DNA from: Natronorubrum sulfidifaciens JCM 14089
GTDB lineage: Archaea; Halobacteriota; Halobacteria; Halobacteriales; Natrialbaceae
Direction of reading: 5' to 3'
Length of the DNA stretch: 64,000 bases
Assembly (NCBI RefSeq): GCF_000337735.1
Contig: NZ_AOHX01000025.1
Span: 44,539 to 108,538 of the forward strand
Under the pieces are notes generated by a model, which did not search any database, was not told the DNA's origin, and was given only the letters and a program-made list of their open reading frames with translations. Of the stretch, positions 1-10,576 are shown one piece after another. Position numbers and translations under genes: made by a program. Position 1 is the first letter of the stretch; every line of letters starts with the position of its first letter.

Positions 1-99
1 GTCCTCATGTTCTTCCTCGAGGACGTCCTCACCGAGTTCGTCCTCGAGGGCTGGCTCATTCCTGTCTGAGACCGTTGGGACGGAGACGGCAATCCACAC
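1..99 (-). CDS. Possible partial CDS at window edge (ambiguous strand)
   Basis: This is an edge fragment that I cannot assign firmly. On the minus strand a GTG at 99 opens a frame running off the window start, with an acidic haloarchaeal-looking peptide (NEPALEDELGEDVLEEEH) and a TATA-like TATTTTC about 28 nt upstream (around 125-131). On the plus strand the same bases read as the end of a frame (FFLEDVLTEFVLEGW) stopping at TGA 67-69. Only one can be real. The TATA spacing slightly favours the minus reading. No family is recognised in either. Confidence 0.25.
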   Translation of the reverse strand, partial: MWIAVSVPTVSDRNEPALEDELGEDVLEEEHED

Positions 100-294
100 G
101 CATCCAGACGCTGTGGTAATGGATGAAAATACCGTGTTCGTAAACAATCTCCCAAGACAACGTAAACAGGCACCAACTCACAGACTGCCCCCGAAGCAAA
201 ACGCCTTACTACAGGCGGCTCAAACATCAAAATCCTAGCGAAACAACCTGACTCACCCGTCGGGTTTAAGGAAATCAACTACGAATATCCCAGT
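100..294. other. Intergenic stretch with promoter of the first regulator
   Basis: No gene was found here. The stretch is less GC-rich than its surroundings. It holds a TATA-like TTTAAG at 265-270, about 28 nt before the ATG at 295, so the downstream regulator is probably transcribed without a leader. Confidence 0.5.
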
Positions 295-828
295 ATGTCA
301 TCCATCGAACTCACCCCCAGCCAGAAGAAAATCCTCCGTGCATTGACGAACCTTCACAAGGAATCCGAGTCTGCGATCAAAGGTGAGGATATCGCCGAAC
401 AGGTCGACCGAAACCCCGGCACGATCCGCAACCAGATGCAGAGTCTCAAAGCCCTGCAGTTGGTCGAAGGCGTCCCAGGCCCGAAAGGAGGGTACAAACC
501 AACCGCAGCAGCGTACGAGGCGCTCGAAATCCAGCAGATGGACGATCCAGCCTCCGTCCCACTCGAGCACGAAGGCGAACCCGTAAGCGACGTCATCGTC
601 GAGGAAATCGACCTCTCGAGTGTTCACCACCCCGAACTCTGCCGTGCCGAGATCCACATTCAGGGATCGATGGGTGAGATCCACGAGGATGACTCGGTCA
701 TCGTCGGACCGACACCACTCTCGAAACTCGTTATCGAAGGGCGTGTCGACGGGAAAGACGACACTAACAACATTCTGATTCTTCGAATCGAGGACATGGT
801 TGCGCCCGCCGAAGAACCAGCACACTGA
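295..828 (+). CDS. Winged-helix transcriptional regulator (Rrf2/TrmB-like HTH)
   Basis: This 177-aa protein is probably a DNA-binding regulator. Residues 1-75 form a winged-helix domain: SQKKILRALTNLH, then GEDIAEQVDRNPGTIRNQMQSL as the recognition helix region, and a GPKGGYKPT wing typical of archaeal wHTH proteins. The C-terminal half (about 90-170) is beta-rich (CRAEIHIQGSMGEIHEDDSVIVGP) and may be a ligand or dimerisation domain. I recall haloarchaeal relatives annotated loosely as Rrf2 family, but no Fe-S-ligating cysteine cluster is present (a single Cys). The ATG at 295 is backed by a TATA-like element at 265-270. It stands alone, so no target can be deduced. Confidence 0.75.
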   Translation: MSSIELTPSQKKILRALTNLHKESESAIKGEDIAEQVDRNPGTIRNQMQSLKALQLVEGVPGPKGGYKPTAAAYEALEIQQMDDPASVPLEHEGEPVSDVIVEEIDLSSVHHPELCRAEIHIQGSMGEIHEDDSVIVGPTPLSKLVIEGRVDGKDDTNNILILRIEDMVAPAEEPAH

Positions 829-1083
829 ACGCGCGTTCGGCGCTGACAGCCTATCCCGTCTCCGTTCGTATCAATAGCTGCTTCTATAGTAACAACTGCA
901 ACGAGTTACACACTGATCGCACAGCTGTCGTGCGATCAGGTGTGCAGTGACGTGCAGTGGCTACTATCGGAATAGACCAGCGTGGAGTCGCTTACGCACT
1001 CGAGGCCATTCCCACCGGACGTTTGCAGCCGAGTTCGCACTGATCGAGTCGTGTGCGACCGAAAAAGGAATGCGGTGCCGTGG
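829..1083. other. Intergenic, nothing recognised
   Basis: These 255 nt separate the regulator from the convergent gyrA end. The inverted repeat around tcgcacagctgtcgtgcga (about 920) could be a terminator-type hairpin. No ORF with haloarchaeal codon character was seen. Confidence 0.4.
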
Positions 1084-3558
1084 TCAGTTCTCGTCGGCGT
1101 CGACCGTTGTGGCCGCCGGAATCTCGTCGACGCTTGCGACCGCGTCGCCTGCTTCGACGTCCATGACGATCACGCCCATCGTGTTTCGTCCAACCGTCGA
1201 GATTTCGTCGACGCGCGTCCGGACGATCTGGCCGCGCTCGCTCATCATCACGAGTTCGTCGTCGTCAGCGACGGCTTTGACAGCCGTCACCGGCCCGTTT
1301 CGATCGCCCGTTTTGATGTCGATCAGGCCCTTGCCGTAGCGCGATTGGGTGCGATACGCCGAGAGGCGAGTGCGTTTGCCGTAGCCGTTTCGAGTGACGG
1401 TCAACAGCGCCCGCTCGTCGTCTTCGTCGGTCGCAACCAGTCCGGCGACCGCGTCGCCGTCCTCGAGTTTGATCCCGTTGACACCGCGGGCGTTGCGCCC
1501 CATCGAGCGGACTTCGCTCTCGTCGAAGCGGATCGTCATCCCGCCTTCAGTTGCGATGACCAGATCCTGTGAGCCGTCAGTGACTTCGACGTCGACGAGT
1601 TCGTCACCGTCCTCGAGGTCGGCCGCGATGATCCCGGTCGAGCGGATGTTGTCGAATGCCTCGCCAGCGGTTCGCTTGACGTAGCCGTTCCGGGTGGCCA
1701 TCGTCACGAACTCGCCGTCGCCGAAGGCGTCGGTGTCGACGATGGCCGTGATATCCTCATCGGTGTCGAGATCGAGGATGTTGACTGCGGATTTCCCGCG
1801 CGCGGTCCGGCCCATCTCGGGGATCTCGTAGGTCTTGAGCTGGTAGACTTTCCCCTGATTGGTAAAGCACAGCAGGTAATCGTGGGTGTTCGCGCGGAAC
1901 ACCGTCGTGACGCGGTCGCCGTCTTTGACGTCCGCGCCGATGATTCCCTTACCGCCCCGTCCCTGCGGGCTGAACTGGTCGATCGGCATCCGCTTGACGT
2001 AGTCGTCTTCGGTCATGACGACGAACACCTCCTCTTCCGGAATGAGGTCCTCGTGAGTGACCGTCCCCTGGTCCTCGATGATCGAGGTCCGGCGGTCGTC
2101 GCCGTACTCGGCTTTGATCTCGCGGAGTTCGTCTTTGATGACCGCAAGCAGTTCCTGCTCGCTCTCGAGAATCGTCGTCAGGCGCTCGATCTCGGCCTGG
2201 ACATCCTCGTACTCGGCTTCGATCTCGGCCGTCTCCATCGAGGTGAGACTGCCCAGTTGCATTCGGACGATGTGCTCTGCCTGGGCTTGAGAGAAGTCAT
2301 ACGCATCCTGCAGGGCCGCTTTCGCCGCCGCGCGATCCTCGCTGTTGCGGATCAGTTCGACGACGTCGTCGGCGTTTTCGACGGCCGTTAGTCGGCCCTC
2401 GAGGATGTGGGCTCGATCCTCGGCTTCTTCGAGGTCGTACTCACTGCGTCGGCGAACGACTTCGCGCCGGTGGGCGACGTACTCCTCGAGTGTCTCTCGC
2501 AGCGAGAGCACCTGCGGCTGGCCGTCGACTAACGCGAGGTTGATGACGCCAAACGTCTTCTCGAGGTGGTTCTCGAGCAGTTTGTTCTTGACGACTTCGA
2601 CGTTCGCGCCGCGTTTGCACTCGACGACGATCCGGACGCCGTCGCGGTCGGACTCGTCGCGTAGGTCCGAGATTCCCTCGATCTCGCCGTCGTTGACGTT
2701 TTCGGCGATTCGCTCGACCATCCGGGCCTTGTTGGCCTGGTAGGGGAGTTCGGTGATGACGATTCGCTCGCGGCCGTTTTTCCACTCCTCGACTTCGAAC
2801 TCGGCCCGCACGCGGATGCGCCCGCGACCGGTCTTGTACGCCGAGTAGATGGCGTCGCGACCGACGATGTTCGCACCCGTTGGGAAGTCGGGGCCCTTGA
2901 CGTGCTCCATCAGGTCCTCGACCGTCGCGTCAGGGTTGTCGATGAGTTCGATCGTCGCGTCGATCACCTCACCGAGGTTGTGCGGCGGGATGTTCGTGCT
3001 CATCCCGACCGCGATCCCCGAGGAGCCGTTCACCAGAAGGTTCGGGAACGCCGCCGGGAGGACGTCGGGTTCCTGCAGTCGGTCGTCGTAGTTCGCCGAG
3101 AAGTCGACTGTATCCTTCTCGATGTCCTCGAGTAACTCCTCGGAGACGGATGCCATCCGCGCCTCAGTATACCGGGGCGCGGCGGCCGGGTCACCGTCCA
3201 TCGAGCCGAAGTTCCCCTGCCCGTCGACGAGCGGATAGCGCATCGAGAAATCCTGAGCCATCCGGACGAGCGTGTCATAGATCGCGCTGTCACCGTGTGG
3301 GTGGTAGTCACCCATCGTCTCCCCGACGATCGAGGAGGATTTGCGGTGAGAAGAGCCACTCGAGACGCCCATCTCGTGCATCGCATACAGGATGCGCCGA
3401 TGGACGGGTTTGAGGCCGTCCCGGACGTCCGGGAGGGCACGCCCCGCGATGACGGACATCGCGTAGTCGATATACGACTGTTCCATCTCATCTTCGATGC
3501 GGACGTTTTCGATCGCCCGTGCCTCTACGTCGGTCGGTTCGGGTACGTCTGAACTCAT
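1084..3558 (-). CDS. gyrA: DNA gyrase subunit A
   Basis: GyrA cuts and reseals DNA as part of the A2B2 gyrase that introduces negative supercoils. The 824-aa length matches the family. The N-terminal breakage-reunion domain has the quinolone-pocket motif [20 protein letters not shown] with the wild-type type residues Ser91 and Asp95 (equivalents of E. coli Ser83/Asp87), and the catalytic Tyr130 in the RYTEARM context. The C-terminal half (from about 500) shows beta-propeller repeats, including the GyrA box-like [10 protein letters not shown] near 540. It starts 17 nt after gyrB and is surely co-transcribed with it. The acidic C-terminal tail is usual for halophiles. Halobacteria are among the archaea that acquired bacterial-type gyrase. 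Confidence 0.98.
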   Translation of the reverse strand: MSSDVPEPTDVEARAIENVRIEDEMEQSYIDYAMSVIAGRALPDVRDGLKPVHRRILYAMHEMGVSSGSSHRKSSSIVGETMGDYHPHGDSAIYDTLVRMAQDFSMRYPLVDGQGNFGSMDGDPAAAPRYTEARMASVSEELLEDIEKDTVDFSANYDDRLQEPDVLPAAFPNLLVNGSSGIAVGMSTNIPPHNLGEVIDATIELIDNPDATVEDLMEHVKGPDFPTGANIVGRDAIYSAYKTGRGRIRVRAEFEVEEWKNGRERIVITELPYQANKARMVERIAENVNDGEIEGISDLRDESDRDGVRIVVECKRGANVEVVKNKLLENHLEKTFGVINLALVDGQPQVLSLRETLEEYVAHRREVVRRRSEYDLEEAEDRAHILEGRLTAVENADDVVELIRNSEDRAAAKAALQDAYDFSQAQAEHIVRMQLGSLTSMETAEIEAEYEDVQAEIERLTTILESEQELLAVIKDELREIKAEYGDDRRTSIIEDQGTVTHEDLIPEEEVFVVMTEDDYVKRMPIDQFSPQGRGGKGIIGADVKDGDRVTTVFRANTHDYLLCFTNQGKVYQLKTYEIPEMGRTARGKSAVNILDLDTDEDITAIVDTDAFGDGEFVTMATRNGYVKRTAGEAFDNIRSTGIIAADLEDGDELVDVEVTDGSQDLVIATEGGMTIRFDESEVRSMGRNARGVNGIKLEDGDAVAGLVATDEDDERALLTVTRNGYGKRTRLSAYRTQSRYGKGLIDIKTGDRNGPVTAVKAVADDDELVMMSERGQIVRTRVDEISTVGRNTMGVIVMDVEAGDAVASVDEIPAATTVDADEN

Positions 3559-3575
3559 ATCTTACCTCACCACAG

Positions 3576-5498
3576 TTAGATGTCGATCCACTCGGCTTCG
3601 GGCGCGTGTTCTTTGATGAACTGCTTGCGTGGCTCGACGGCGTCGCCCATCAGCACGGAGAACATCTTGTCGGCCGCAGCCGCATCCTCGATCGTGATCT
3701 GTTTGAGGATGCGGTTGTCGGGGTTCATCGTCGTCTCCCAGAGCTGTTCGGGGTTCATCTCCCCGAGCCCCTTGAATCGCTGGACGCGAGTCGGGTTCCC
3801 GTCACACTTCTGTTCGATGATCTCGTCGCGTTCGGCTTCGGTCATTGCGTCGTACGTTTCGCCGCGGTAGCGAACCCGGTACAGCGGTGGCTGGGTCGCA
3901 TAGACGTACCCGCCCTCGAGCAGCGGGCGCATGTGTCGGTAGAAAAACGTCAACAGCAGCGTCCGGATGTGTGCGCCGTCGACGTCGGCGTCCGTCGCCA
4001 TGATGATCTTCTTGTAGCGGACGTCCTCAACGTCGAACTCGTCGCCGATCCCCGCACCGATCGCGGTGATCATGTTCCGAATTTCGTCGTTCTCGAGAAT
4101 GCGATCGAGTCGGTGTTTCTCGACGTTCAAAATCTTCCCTTTGATCGGGAGCACGGCCTGAAACTCGGGGTTTCGGGCCTGTTTGGCGCTGCCACCTGCG
4201 GAGTCACCCTCTGCGATGAACAGTTCGGCCTTTTCGGGGTCTTTGGTCTGACAGTCCGCGAGTTTGCCGGGCAGCGAGGTCGACTCGAGGGCGGACTTGC
4301 GGCGTGTCAGTTCCTCGGCCTTCTGGGCGGCCTTGCGCGCTTTGGCGGCCTCGACGGCCTTGGTGATGATCGCTTCGGCGGTGTCGGGGTGTTCCTCGAA
4401 GTAGGTGCCGAGTCCTTCGTGCATCGCGCTCTCGACGATTCCCCGAACCTCGGAGTTGCCGAGTTTCGTCTTCGTCTGGCCCTCGAACTGCGGATCGGGG
4501 TGTTTGATCGAGATAACTGCAGTGAGTCCCTCCCGGATGTCCTCGCCTTTGAGGTTCTCCTCGAGGTCGCCGAGCAGGTCGTTCTCGCCGGCGTAGTCGT
4601 TGACCGTCCGCGTGAGCGCGGTCTTGAAGCCGGTGAGGTGGCTGCCACCCTCGCGCGTGTTGATGTTGTTCGCGAAGGCGTGAATCGAGCCCTGGAGCTC
4701 TTCTGTGGCCTGCATCGCCACCTCGACTTCGATGTTCTGGTCGTCGTCCTCGAAGTAGATGACGTCCTCGTGCATCGCCGAGCGCGTCTCGTTCAGGTAC
4801 TCGACGAACTCACGGATGCCACCCTCGTACTCGTAGGTTTCCTCGGTCGGGCCGTCCTCGGCGCGTTCATCACGCAGCGTGATGCGAACGCCAGAGTTGA
4901 GGAATGCCAGCTCTCGAAGCCGATTCGAGAGCGTCGAGAAGGTGAAGTCACCGGTCTCGAAGATGTCGATGTCGGGCCAGAACCGGATCGTCGTTCCCGT
5001 CCCCTCGTCCGGGTCCATATCGCGAACCCGCTCCATATCGCCGACAGGTTCGCCCGACTCGAAGGCGTGTTCGAAGACGCCGCCGTCGCGTTTGACCTCG
5101 ACCTCGAGTCGACTCGAGAGGGCGTTGACGACCGAGACGCCGACGCCGTGGAGGCCACCGGAGACCTGGTAGGACTTGTTGTCGAACTTCCCGCCAGCGT
5201 GGAGAACAGTAAGAATCACCTCAAGCGCCGGGCGGTCGTATTCGTCGTGTGTATCGACGGGGATACCACGGCCGTCGTCTGCGACGCTCACCGAGCCGTC
5301 GTCGTGGATGGAGACGGTGATGTCGTCGCAGTGGCCAGCCAGTGCCTCGTCGATCGAGTTGTCCACCACTTCGTAGACCAGATGGTGGAGCCCTCGAGAA
5401 TCGGTAGAGCCGATGTACATCGCCGGTCGCTTTCGCACAGCCTCCAGGCCTTCTAAGACCTGAATCTGTCCGGCGCCGTACTCGCTTTCCTGGGACAT
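3576..5498 (-). CDS. gyrB: DNA gyrase subunit B
   Basis: This is the ATPase subunit of gyrase, 640 aa. It has the GHKL ATP-binding motifs (EVVDNSIDEALAGH, DDGRGIPVD, SGGLHGVGVSVVNALS) in the first 140 residues, a transducer domain, then the TOPRIM motif EGDSAGGSAKQARN and the metal-binding TDADVDGAHIRTLLLTFFYR. The open frame extends upstream to 5543, but the conventional start MSQESEYGAG at 5498 fits the family. A strong TATA-like TTTTATTA at 5531-5538 lies about 37 nt upstream, giving a short leader. It is the first gene of gyrB-gyrA. Confidence 0.98.
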   Translation of the reverse strand: MSQESEYGAGQIQVLEGLEAVRKRPAMYIGSTDSRGLHHLVYEVVDNSIDEALAGHCDDITVSIHDDGSVSVADDGRGIPVDTHDEYDRPALEVILTVLHAGGKFDNKSYQVSGGLHGVGVSVVNALSSRLEVEVKRDGGVFEHAFESGEPVGDMERVRDMDPDEGTGTTIRFWPDIDIFETGDFTFSTLSNRLRELAFLNSGVRITLRDERAEDGPTEETYEYEGGIREFVEYLNETRSAMHEDVIYFEDDDQNIEVEVAMQATEELQGSIHAFANNINTREGGSHLTGFKTALTRTVNDYAGENDLLGDLEENLKGEDIREGLTAVISIKHPDPQFEGQTKTKLGNSEVRGIVESAMHEGLGTYFEEHPDTAEAIITKAVEAAKARKAAQKAEELTRRKSALESTSLPGKLADCQTKDPEKAELFIAEGDSAGGSAKQARNPEFQAVLPIKGKILNVEKHRLDRILENDEIRNMITAIGAGIGDEFDVEDVRYKKIIMATDADVDGAHIRTLLLTFFYRHMRPLLEGGYVYATQPPLYRVRYRGETYDAMTEAERDEIIEQKCDGNPTRVQRFKGLGEMNPEQLWETTMNPDNRILKQITIEDAAAADKMFSVLMGDAVEPRKQFIKEHAPEAEWIDI

Positions 5499-5530
5499 GT
5501 AAAACCTGCTTTCGGGTAGTGGTCCCCACC

Positions 5531-5538
5531 TAATAAAA
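5531..5538 (-). promoter_or_regulatory. TATA box of gyrB-gyrA
   Basis: On the minus strand this reads TTTTATTA, centred about 37 nt before the gyrB ATG at 5498. It is one of the strongest TATA-like elements in the window and would place the transcript start roughly 9 nt ahead of the start codon. Confidence 0.6.
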
Positions 5539-5640
5539 GTCACGTGTACGCGCTCGCGCGCGAAGCCACCACAAGACAGGTGCAGTCGCTGCTTGTCGGC
5601 TCTCGGGGCGGGTATCCGGTCGTGAAGGGAGGGTCGACCT

Positions 5641-5647
5641 CTTTATA
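5641..5647 (+). promoter_or_regulatory. TATA box, probably for the ion-channel/top6 direction
   Basis: CTTTATA here is a good haloarchaeal TATA element on the plus strand. It lies about 165 nt before the ion-channel ATG, so that gene would have an unusually long leader (about 140 nt) unless a closer promoter exists. Confidence 0.45.
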
Positions 5648-5811
5648 CCCCGGTGTTTCCGGTAGATGTGTGGTTTCACGGCGCTCACTCGGCTCGAGTC
5701 ACACCCGTCTGGAGCGCTCGGCGACTGATCGCGGGCCCGTGATCGCGCTCAAAAAGCCGTGTCAGTACCCGGGGTGCCGTTGACGGTCTTCGGTCCTGTA
5801 GGGGAGACGAA

Positions 5812-6813
5812 ATGCAACCGCTGTATCTGGCCGTCGGGTTCGTCGTGCTCGTCGCCGTGGTCGTCGACATCCTCTGGACGACACTCTGGGTCGACGGCGG
5901 GGCTGGTCCGCTTTCCGGACGGCTGACGACTTGGACCTGGCGTGGCCTGCGGACGGCGAGCAACGACCACCCGCGCGCGCTGAGTCTCGCCGGGCCGCTG
6001 ATCCTCGCGTTCACGCTTGCGATGTGGATCGCACTGCTGTGGCTCGGCTGGACGATGCTTTTCGCTGGCGACGAGACGGCCCTCGTCAGCGCCCATACCG
6101 GCGCGCAAGCCGACTGGGCTGGCCGCTTCTACTACGTCGCCTACACGATGTTCACGAACGGAAACGGCGATTACACACCGACGACGAGCGGCTGGGAGCT
6201 CGCCAGTTCGTTCACGACCGCGACTGGAATGGCCTTCGTCACGTTGGGCGTCTCCTACATCCTCACCGTCCTCGGCGCAGTGTCACAAAAGCGCTCGTTC
6301 GCCAGCGACGTCACTGGGCTGGGCGAACGCAGTGAAGCGTTCGTGCGCGCGGGCTGGACCGCTGAAGACGAGTTTCGCGGCCTCGAGCGCCCACTCGAGT
6401 CACTCGCGACGCAGCTGTCTCTGCTCGCAGACCAGCACAAGGCCTACCCGGTTCTCCACTACTACCACAGCGAACGGGCCTCTCGAGCGTCGTCGATGGC
6501 CGTTCCCGTCTTCGACGAGGCGCTGACGTCCATTCGTCACGGCGTCTCGGACGATGCACAGCTCAACCCAACGCTGGTCGAAGACGCTCGCTCGAGCGTC
6601 GACAGCTATCTCGACACGCTCGAGACGGCGTTCATCGAGCCTGCCGACGAGATCCCACCGCGACCGGAACTCGGCCGACTCCGGGACGACGACATCCCAA
6701 CCGTTCAGGACGACGCGTTCGCTGACGAGATTACGGCACTGTCCGACCGTCGCCGGAAGCTACTGGGTGTTGCACGGGCCGATGCGAGACACTGGCCGCC
6801 GCTCGAGGAGTGA
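5812..6813 (+). CDS. Two-TM potassium-channel-like protein
   Basis: This 333-aa membrane protein is related to pore-loop (Ion_trans_2) channels. An N-terminal hydrophobic helix (about 2-22), a second TM (about 58-85), a pore region with TMFTNGNGDYTPTT near residue 120 and a following TM (about 135-160) are visible. The selectivity filter is not the standard TxGYGD: it reads TNGNGD, so K+ selectivity is uncertain. Residues 165-333 form a soluble, mostly helical cytoplasmic region with no recognised domain. A GGGGAG sequence just before the ATG could act as a Shine-Dalgarno site, unlike most genes here. It is divergent from gyrB and precedes top6B. Confidence 0.75.
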   Translation: MQPLYLAVGFVVLVAVVVDILWTTLWVDGGAGPLSGRLTTWTWRGLRTASNDHPRALSLAGPLILAFTLAMWIALLWLGWTMLFAGDETALVSAHTGAQADWAGRFYYVAYTMFTNGNGDYTPTTSGWELASSFTTATGMAFVTLGVSYILTVLGAVSQKRSFASDVTGLGERSEAFVRAGWTAEDEFRGLERPLESLATQLSLLADQHKAYPVLHYYHSERASRASSMAVPVFDEALTSIRHGVSDDAQLNPTLVEDARSSVDSYLDTLETAFIEPADEIPPRPELGRLRDDDIPTVQDDAFADEITALSDRRRKLLGVARADARHWPPLEE

Positions 6814-6940
6814 GAACGTCGGTTGGAGTCTGTTCCGGCGTGGCAACGGTGTGGTGCCAGTATGCCGTTGGAATCGGCATCGTGAGAGCCGTTCACAGCT
6901 GCCTCAAGCCGTCGATTCACTTTCACTCCGGTAACACACA

Positions 6941-6948
6941 CCTTTTAG
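6941..6948 (+). promoter_or_regulatory. TATA box of top6B-top6A
   Basis: CCTTTTAG is centred about 28 nt before the top6B ATG at 6973, the spacing expected for a leaderless haloarchaeal transcript. Confidence 0.6.
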
Positions 6949-6972
6949 CCCCGCCGCTAGTATGGGGGGACA

Positions 6973-9435
6973 ATGACGTCGTTTCAGTCGACACTCGAGG
7001 ACGAGGTGGGGATCGCCGAGGAGCTGGCCGAGAGCCAGCAGGCGATTTCGATCGCCGAGTTCTTCGAGAAGAACAAGCATATGCTCGGCTTCGACAGCGG
7101 CGCTCGAGGTCTCGTCACGGCTGTCAAGGAAGCCGTTGACAACGCCCTAGACGCCGCTGAAGAATCCGGGATTGCCCCGGATATCTACGTCGAAATCGAA
7201 GAGGTCGGCGACTACTACCGGCTGATCGTCGAGGACAACGGCCCGGGCCTGACAAAAGACTCTCTCCCCAAAGTCTTCGGGAAACTGCTCTACGGCTCTC
7301 GATTTCACGCGCGCGAACAGTCTCGTGGCCAGCAGGGGATCGGAATCTCCGCTGCCGTGCTGTACGCCCAGTTGACGAGCGGGAAACCCGCCAAAATCAC
7401 CAGTCGAACCCAGGGTGCAAGCGAAGCCCAGTACTTCGAACTCATCGTCGACACCGACGAGAACGAACCCGAGATCAGCGTCGAGGAGACGACCTCGTGG
7501 GATCGGCCCCACGGCACGCGCATCGAACTCGAGATGGAGGCGAACATGCGTGCCCGCGGACAGCTTCACGACTACATCAAACACACCGCGGTCGTCAATC
7601 CCCACGCCCGCCTCGAGTTGCGCGAACCGAAGAACCACTTCAAGTTCGAACGGGCGACGGACCAACTCCCCGAAGAGACCGAAGAGATCCGCCCACATCC
7701 TCACGGCGTCGAACTCGGCACCGTCATGAAGATGCTGTCGGCGACGGATTCACAGACGGTTTCTGGGTTCCTCCAGGAGGAGTTCACCCGCGTCGGCAAG
7801 AAGACTGCCGAGTCGATCATCGACGAGTTCCGCGACCGCTACTACGGGCGCGAGATGCGCTGGCGACCACCTACGACGGGCGAGGACATCGACCTCGGAG
7901 CTGCGGTGTCGGCGGCGACGGCGAACAAGGGAGCCGATGCGACGGCTGCCTTCGCCGACGCCATTGCCGACGCGGTCGCCGACCACGACCGAATCGCCCA
8001 CCACGAACTCGTCGACGCTGTCGACGTGGCCGCCGCCGACGCCGAAGCCGATTACGGAACGACGTTCGGCGACACCGTCCGCGAAAACGCCGTCGAGGCC
8101 GTCTGGCTCGAGATCATCGACGCCGCAGACGACACGGAAGCAGACAGCAAGTCCGATGGGACGGCAGCCTCACGGCTCGTCGCTGAGCTGTACACTCTCG
8201 CCGATGAGGCGACGAGCACCCGAAAGGACGACGAGATTATCCACGCCTTCGCCGAGCGCCTCGCAGCCACGTTCGACGACGAGTCCGAGGCCGACAACGT
8301 CCGCCACCGACTCACCCGGACGCAACTCCGCGAGTTCGTCGACCGTGCTGCGGAACTGACCGAGGAGTACGACGACGTCTCCTTTGGAGAGACAGCACGT
8401 GAGAACGTCACTGACGCCGTTTGGGACGTTATGGCGACGGTTCCCGACGACCCGCCACTGGTTCGCGAACTCGACAGCGACCGGGATGCCGCCAGCAACC
8501 TCGTCGACGGGATGCGTGCGGCCGACATCATGGCCCCACCGACGCGATGTCTCTCGCCGATCACGGAGGAGTTGATCACGGCTGGTCTGAAAAAGGAGTT
8601 CGACGCCGACTTCTATGCCTCTGCGACTCGAGACGCCGACGTTCACGGCGGCGATCCGTTCATCGTCGAGGCCGGCATCGCCTACGGCGGCGAGATCCAA
8701 GCCGAGGGCAGTGCCGACGTCATGCGGTTTGCAAACCGCGTTCCACTGGTCTACCAGCGCGGCGCGTGTGCGACGACGGACGTGGTCAAATCGATCGGCT
8801 GGCGCAACTACGGCCTCGACCAGCCCGGTGGCTCCGGGCTGCCGAACGGCCCTGCGGTGATCATGATCCACGTCGCCTCGACGAACGTCCCCTTCACGAG
8901 CGAGTCGAAAGACGCCGTCGCAAACGTGCCGGCGATCGAAGACGAGATCGAACTCGCGATCCGTGAAGCCGCCCGCGAACTCAAAAGCTATCTCAACAAG
9001 CGCCGCTCGATGCAACAGCGCCGGAAGAAACAGAACGTCCTTGGGAAGATCCTCCCCGAGATGGCCGCCAAAGTCGCCGAGGTGACCGACCGCGAGGAGC
9101 CCGATATCAACGACGCCGTCGCACGCATCATGAACAACGTGCTCGTCGAACGCAGCGTCAAAGAAAACGGCGACGGGCAGGCCGTCTCAGTCACCGTCGA
9201 GAACAACTCGAACACGGCCGAATCGCTCGAGATCACCGACATCGTCACCGCCGAACCGACGAACCTCTCCGAGGACGCCACCGTCGTCGAGATGGACGGC
9301 GAGTGGTTCGTCAAGTGGGACATCGACGTCTCGAGCGACGACGAGGCCGCCCTCGAGTATGTGGTTCCCGATGATGCGGCGTTCGATCTGGACGTCAAGG
9401 GCGTCGAAAGCGAGAAACTCACGGTGTCAGCATGA
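6973..9435 (+). CDS. top6B: DNA topoisomerase VI subunit B
   Basis: This is the ATP-binding subunit of the type IIB topoisomerase that decatenates and relaxes DNA. GHKL motifs are clear: [16 protein letters not shown] (N box), VEDNGPGL (G1), and [17 protein letters not shown] (G2). At 820 aa it is far longer than crenarchaeal Top6B (about 530 aa). The extra length lies mainly in an acidic Ala/Asp-rich insert of roughly 210 residues (about 305-515) in the H2TH region, which contains an internal duplication. The transducer domain resumes at [14 protein letters not shown]. The acidic C-terminal extension (about 700-820) resembles an Ig-like domain. It is followed after 49 nt by top6A. Confidence 0.97.
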   Translation: MTSFQSTLEDEVGIAEELAESQQAISIAEFFEKNKHMLGFDSGARGLVTAVKEAVDNALDAAEESGIAPDIYVEIEEVGDYYRLIVEDNGPGLTKDSLPKVFGKLLYGSRFHAREQSRGQQGIGISAAVLYAQLTSGKPAKITSRTQGASEAQYFELIVDTDENEPEISVEETTSWDRPHGTRIELEMEANMRARGQLHDYIKHTAVVNPHARLELREPKNHFKFERATDQLPEETEEIRPHPHGVELGTVMKMLSATDSQTVSGFLQEEFTRVGKKTAESIIDEFRDRYYGREMRWRPPTTGEDIDLGAAVSAATANKGADATAAFADAIADAVADHDRIAHHELVDAVDVAAADAEADYGTTFGDTVRENAVEAVWLEIIDAADDTEADSKSDGTAASRLVAELYTLADEATSTRKDDEIIHAFAERLAATFDDESEADNVRHRLTRTQLREFVDRAAELTEEYDDVSFGETARENVTDAVWDVMATVPDDPPLVRELDSDRDAASNLVDGMRAADIMAPPTRCLSPITEELITAGLKKEFDADFYASATRDADVHGGDPFIVEAGIAYGGEIQAEGSADVMRFANRVPLVYQRGACATTDVVKSIGWRNYGLDQPGGSGLPNGPAVIMIHVASTNVPFTSESKDAVANVPAIEDEIELAIREAARELKSYLNKRRSMQQRRKKQNVLGKILPEMAAKVAEVTDREEPDINDAVARIMNNVLVERSVKENGDGQAVSVTVENNSNTAESLEITDIVTAEPTNLSEDATVVEMDGEWFVKWDIDVSSDDEAALEYVVPDDAAFDLDVKGVESEKLTVSA

Positions 9436-9484
9436 GCGTGCGACCGAGTGCTCTGACAGAACGAAGTGACTTTACGGTGATACA

Positions 9485-10576
9485 ATGAGCGCAGACAACG
9501 ACCAACAGGCACGAGAACAGTTGATCGACCTCGCGGCACAGTTTTACGACCAGTTCGAACTGGGCGAGATCCCCCACATGTCCGTCCCGACGCGGACGAA
9601 AAACAACATCGAGTACGACGAAGACAAAGGCGTCTGGGTGTACGGCGACCGAGAGTCAACACGCTCTGCGAACTCCGTTCGTGGTGCGCGAAAGCTGCTG
9701 AAGGCCGTCTACACGATTGAGTTTCTGGCGAACCAACTCGAGGAAGACCGCTCCTCGACCCTGCGTGAGTTGTACTACCTTTCTGAAAGCTGGGACAACA
9801 ACGAGGCGCAGTTTTCCGATCAGGACGAGTCCAACGGCCTGATCGAGGATCTGGAGATCGTTTCGGGTGTGACCCGCGAGGACTTCCACATGCGCCCGGA
9901 GGAGTCGGGCGCAACGATCATGGGGCCGCTGCACCTGCGCGAACAGACCCGCCGCGGCGAACGCGATATCCACTGTCAGGAAGACGTCGGCGAAGGTGGC
10001 TACCAGATTCCGAACAACCCCGACACGATCGAGTTTCTCGACTGCGATGCCGACTTCATCCTCGCCGTCGAGACCGGTGGGATGCGGGACCGACTCGTCG
10101 AGAACGGCTTCGACGACGAGTACAACGCCCTTATTGTCCACCTCAAGGGCCAGCCCGCACGGGCGACTCGACGGATCATCAAGCGACTCCACGACGAACT
10201 CGACCTCCCGGTGACGGTCTTCGCCGACGGCGACCCGTGGTCGTACCGAATCTACGGCTCGGTCGCTTACGGCTCTATCAAGTCGGCCCACCTCTCGGAG
10301 TATCTCGCGACGCCGGCTGCCCAGTACATCGGCATCCAGCCGGCCGACATCGTCGAGTACGATCTGCCGACCGACCCGCTCAGCGACTCGGACATCAACG
10401 CCTTAGAGAGCGAACTCGAGGACCCGCGCTTCCAGACCGACTACTGGGAAGAACAGATCGAACTCCAACTCGAGATCGGCAAGAAGTCCGAACAGCAGTC
10501 GCTCGCGGCTCGGGGACTTGATTTCGTGACGGAGACGTATCTCCCCGAGCGTCTCAGCGAGATGGGCGTTATCTAA
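9485..10576 (+). CDS. top6A: DNA topoisomerase VI subunit A (Spo11-like)
   Basis: This is the DNA-cleaving subunit of topoisomerase VI, homologous to eukaryotic Spo11, 363 aa as usual. The winged-helix domain carries the catalytic-tyrosine region [13 protein letters not shown] (Tyr97/Tyr98). The TOPRIM domain has the acidic residues in [14 protein letters not shown] (Glu) and [20 protein letters not shown] (Asp-x-Asp). It lies 49 nt downstream of top6B and must form a two-gene operon with it. The neighbourhood gyrBA / top6BA keeps the two type II topoisomerases side by side. Confidence 0.98.
   Translation: MSADNDQQAREQLIDLAAQFYDQFELGEIPHMSVPTRTKNNIEYDEDKGVWVYGDRESTRSANSVRGARKLLKAVYTIEFLANQLEEDRSSTLRELYYLSESWDNNEAQFSDQDESNGLIEDLEIVSGVTREDFHMRPEESGATIMGPLHLREQTRRGERDIHCQEDVGEGGYQIPNNPDTIEFLDCDADFILAVETGGMRDRLVENGFDDEYNALIVHLKGQPARATRRIIKRLHDELDLPVTVFADGDPWSYRIYGSVAYGSIKSAHLSEYLATPAAQYIGIQPADIVEYDLPTDPLSDSDINALESELEDPRFQTDYWEEQIELQLEIGKKSEQQSLAARGLDFVTETYLPERLSEMGVI

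Noticed and set aside
982-1572. Long plus-strand open frame antisense to gyrA
   Set aside because: It is a high-GC shadow of gyrA; the same effect explains long frames antisense to gyrB, top6B, the copper ATPase, gcvPB and mutS.
3519-5456. 645-codon plus-strand frame over gyrB
   Set aside because: It covers gyrB on the opposite strand and has no domain similarity; GyrB motifs are unambiguous.
5666-5728. 20-codon upstream frame MCGFTALTRLESH in the ion-channel leader
   Set aside because: Chance frames of this size are common; kept only as a remark in the leader finding.
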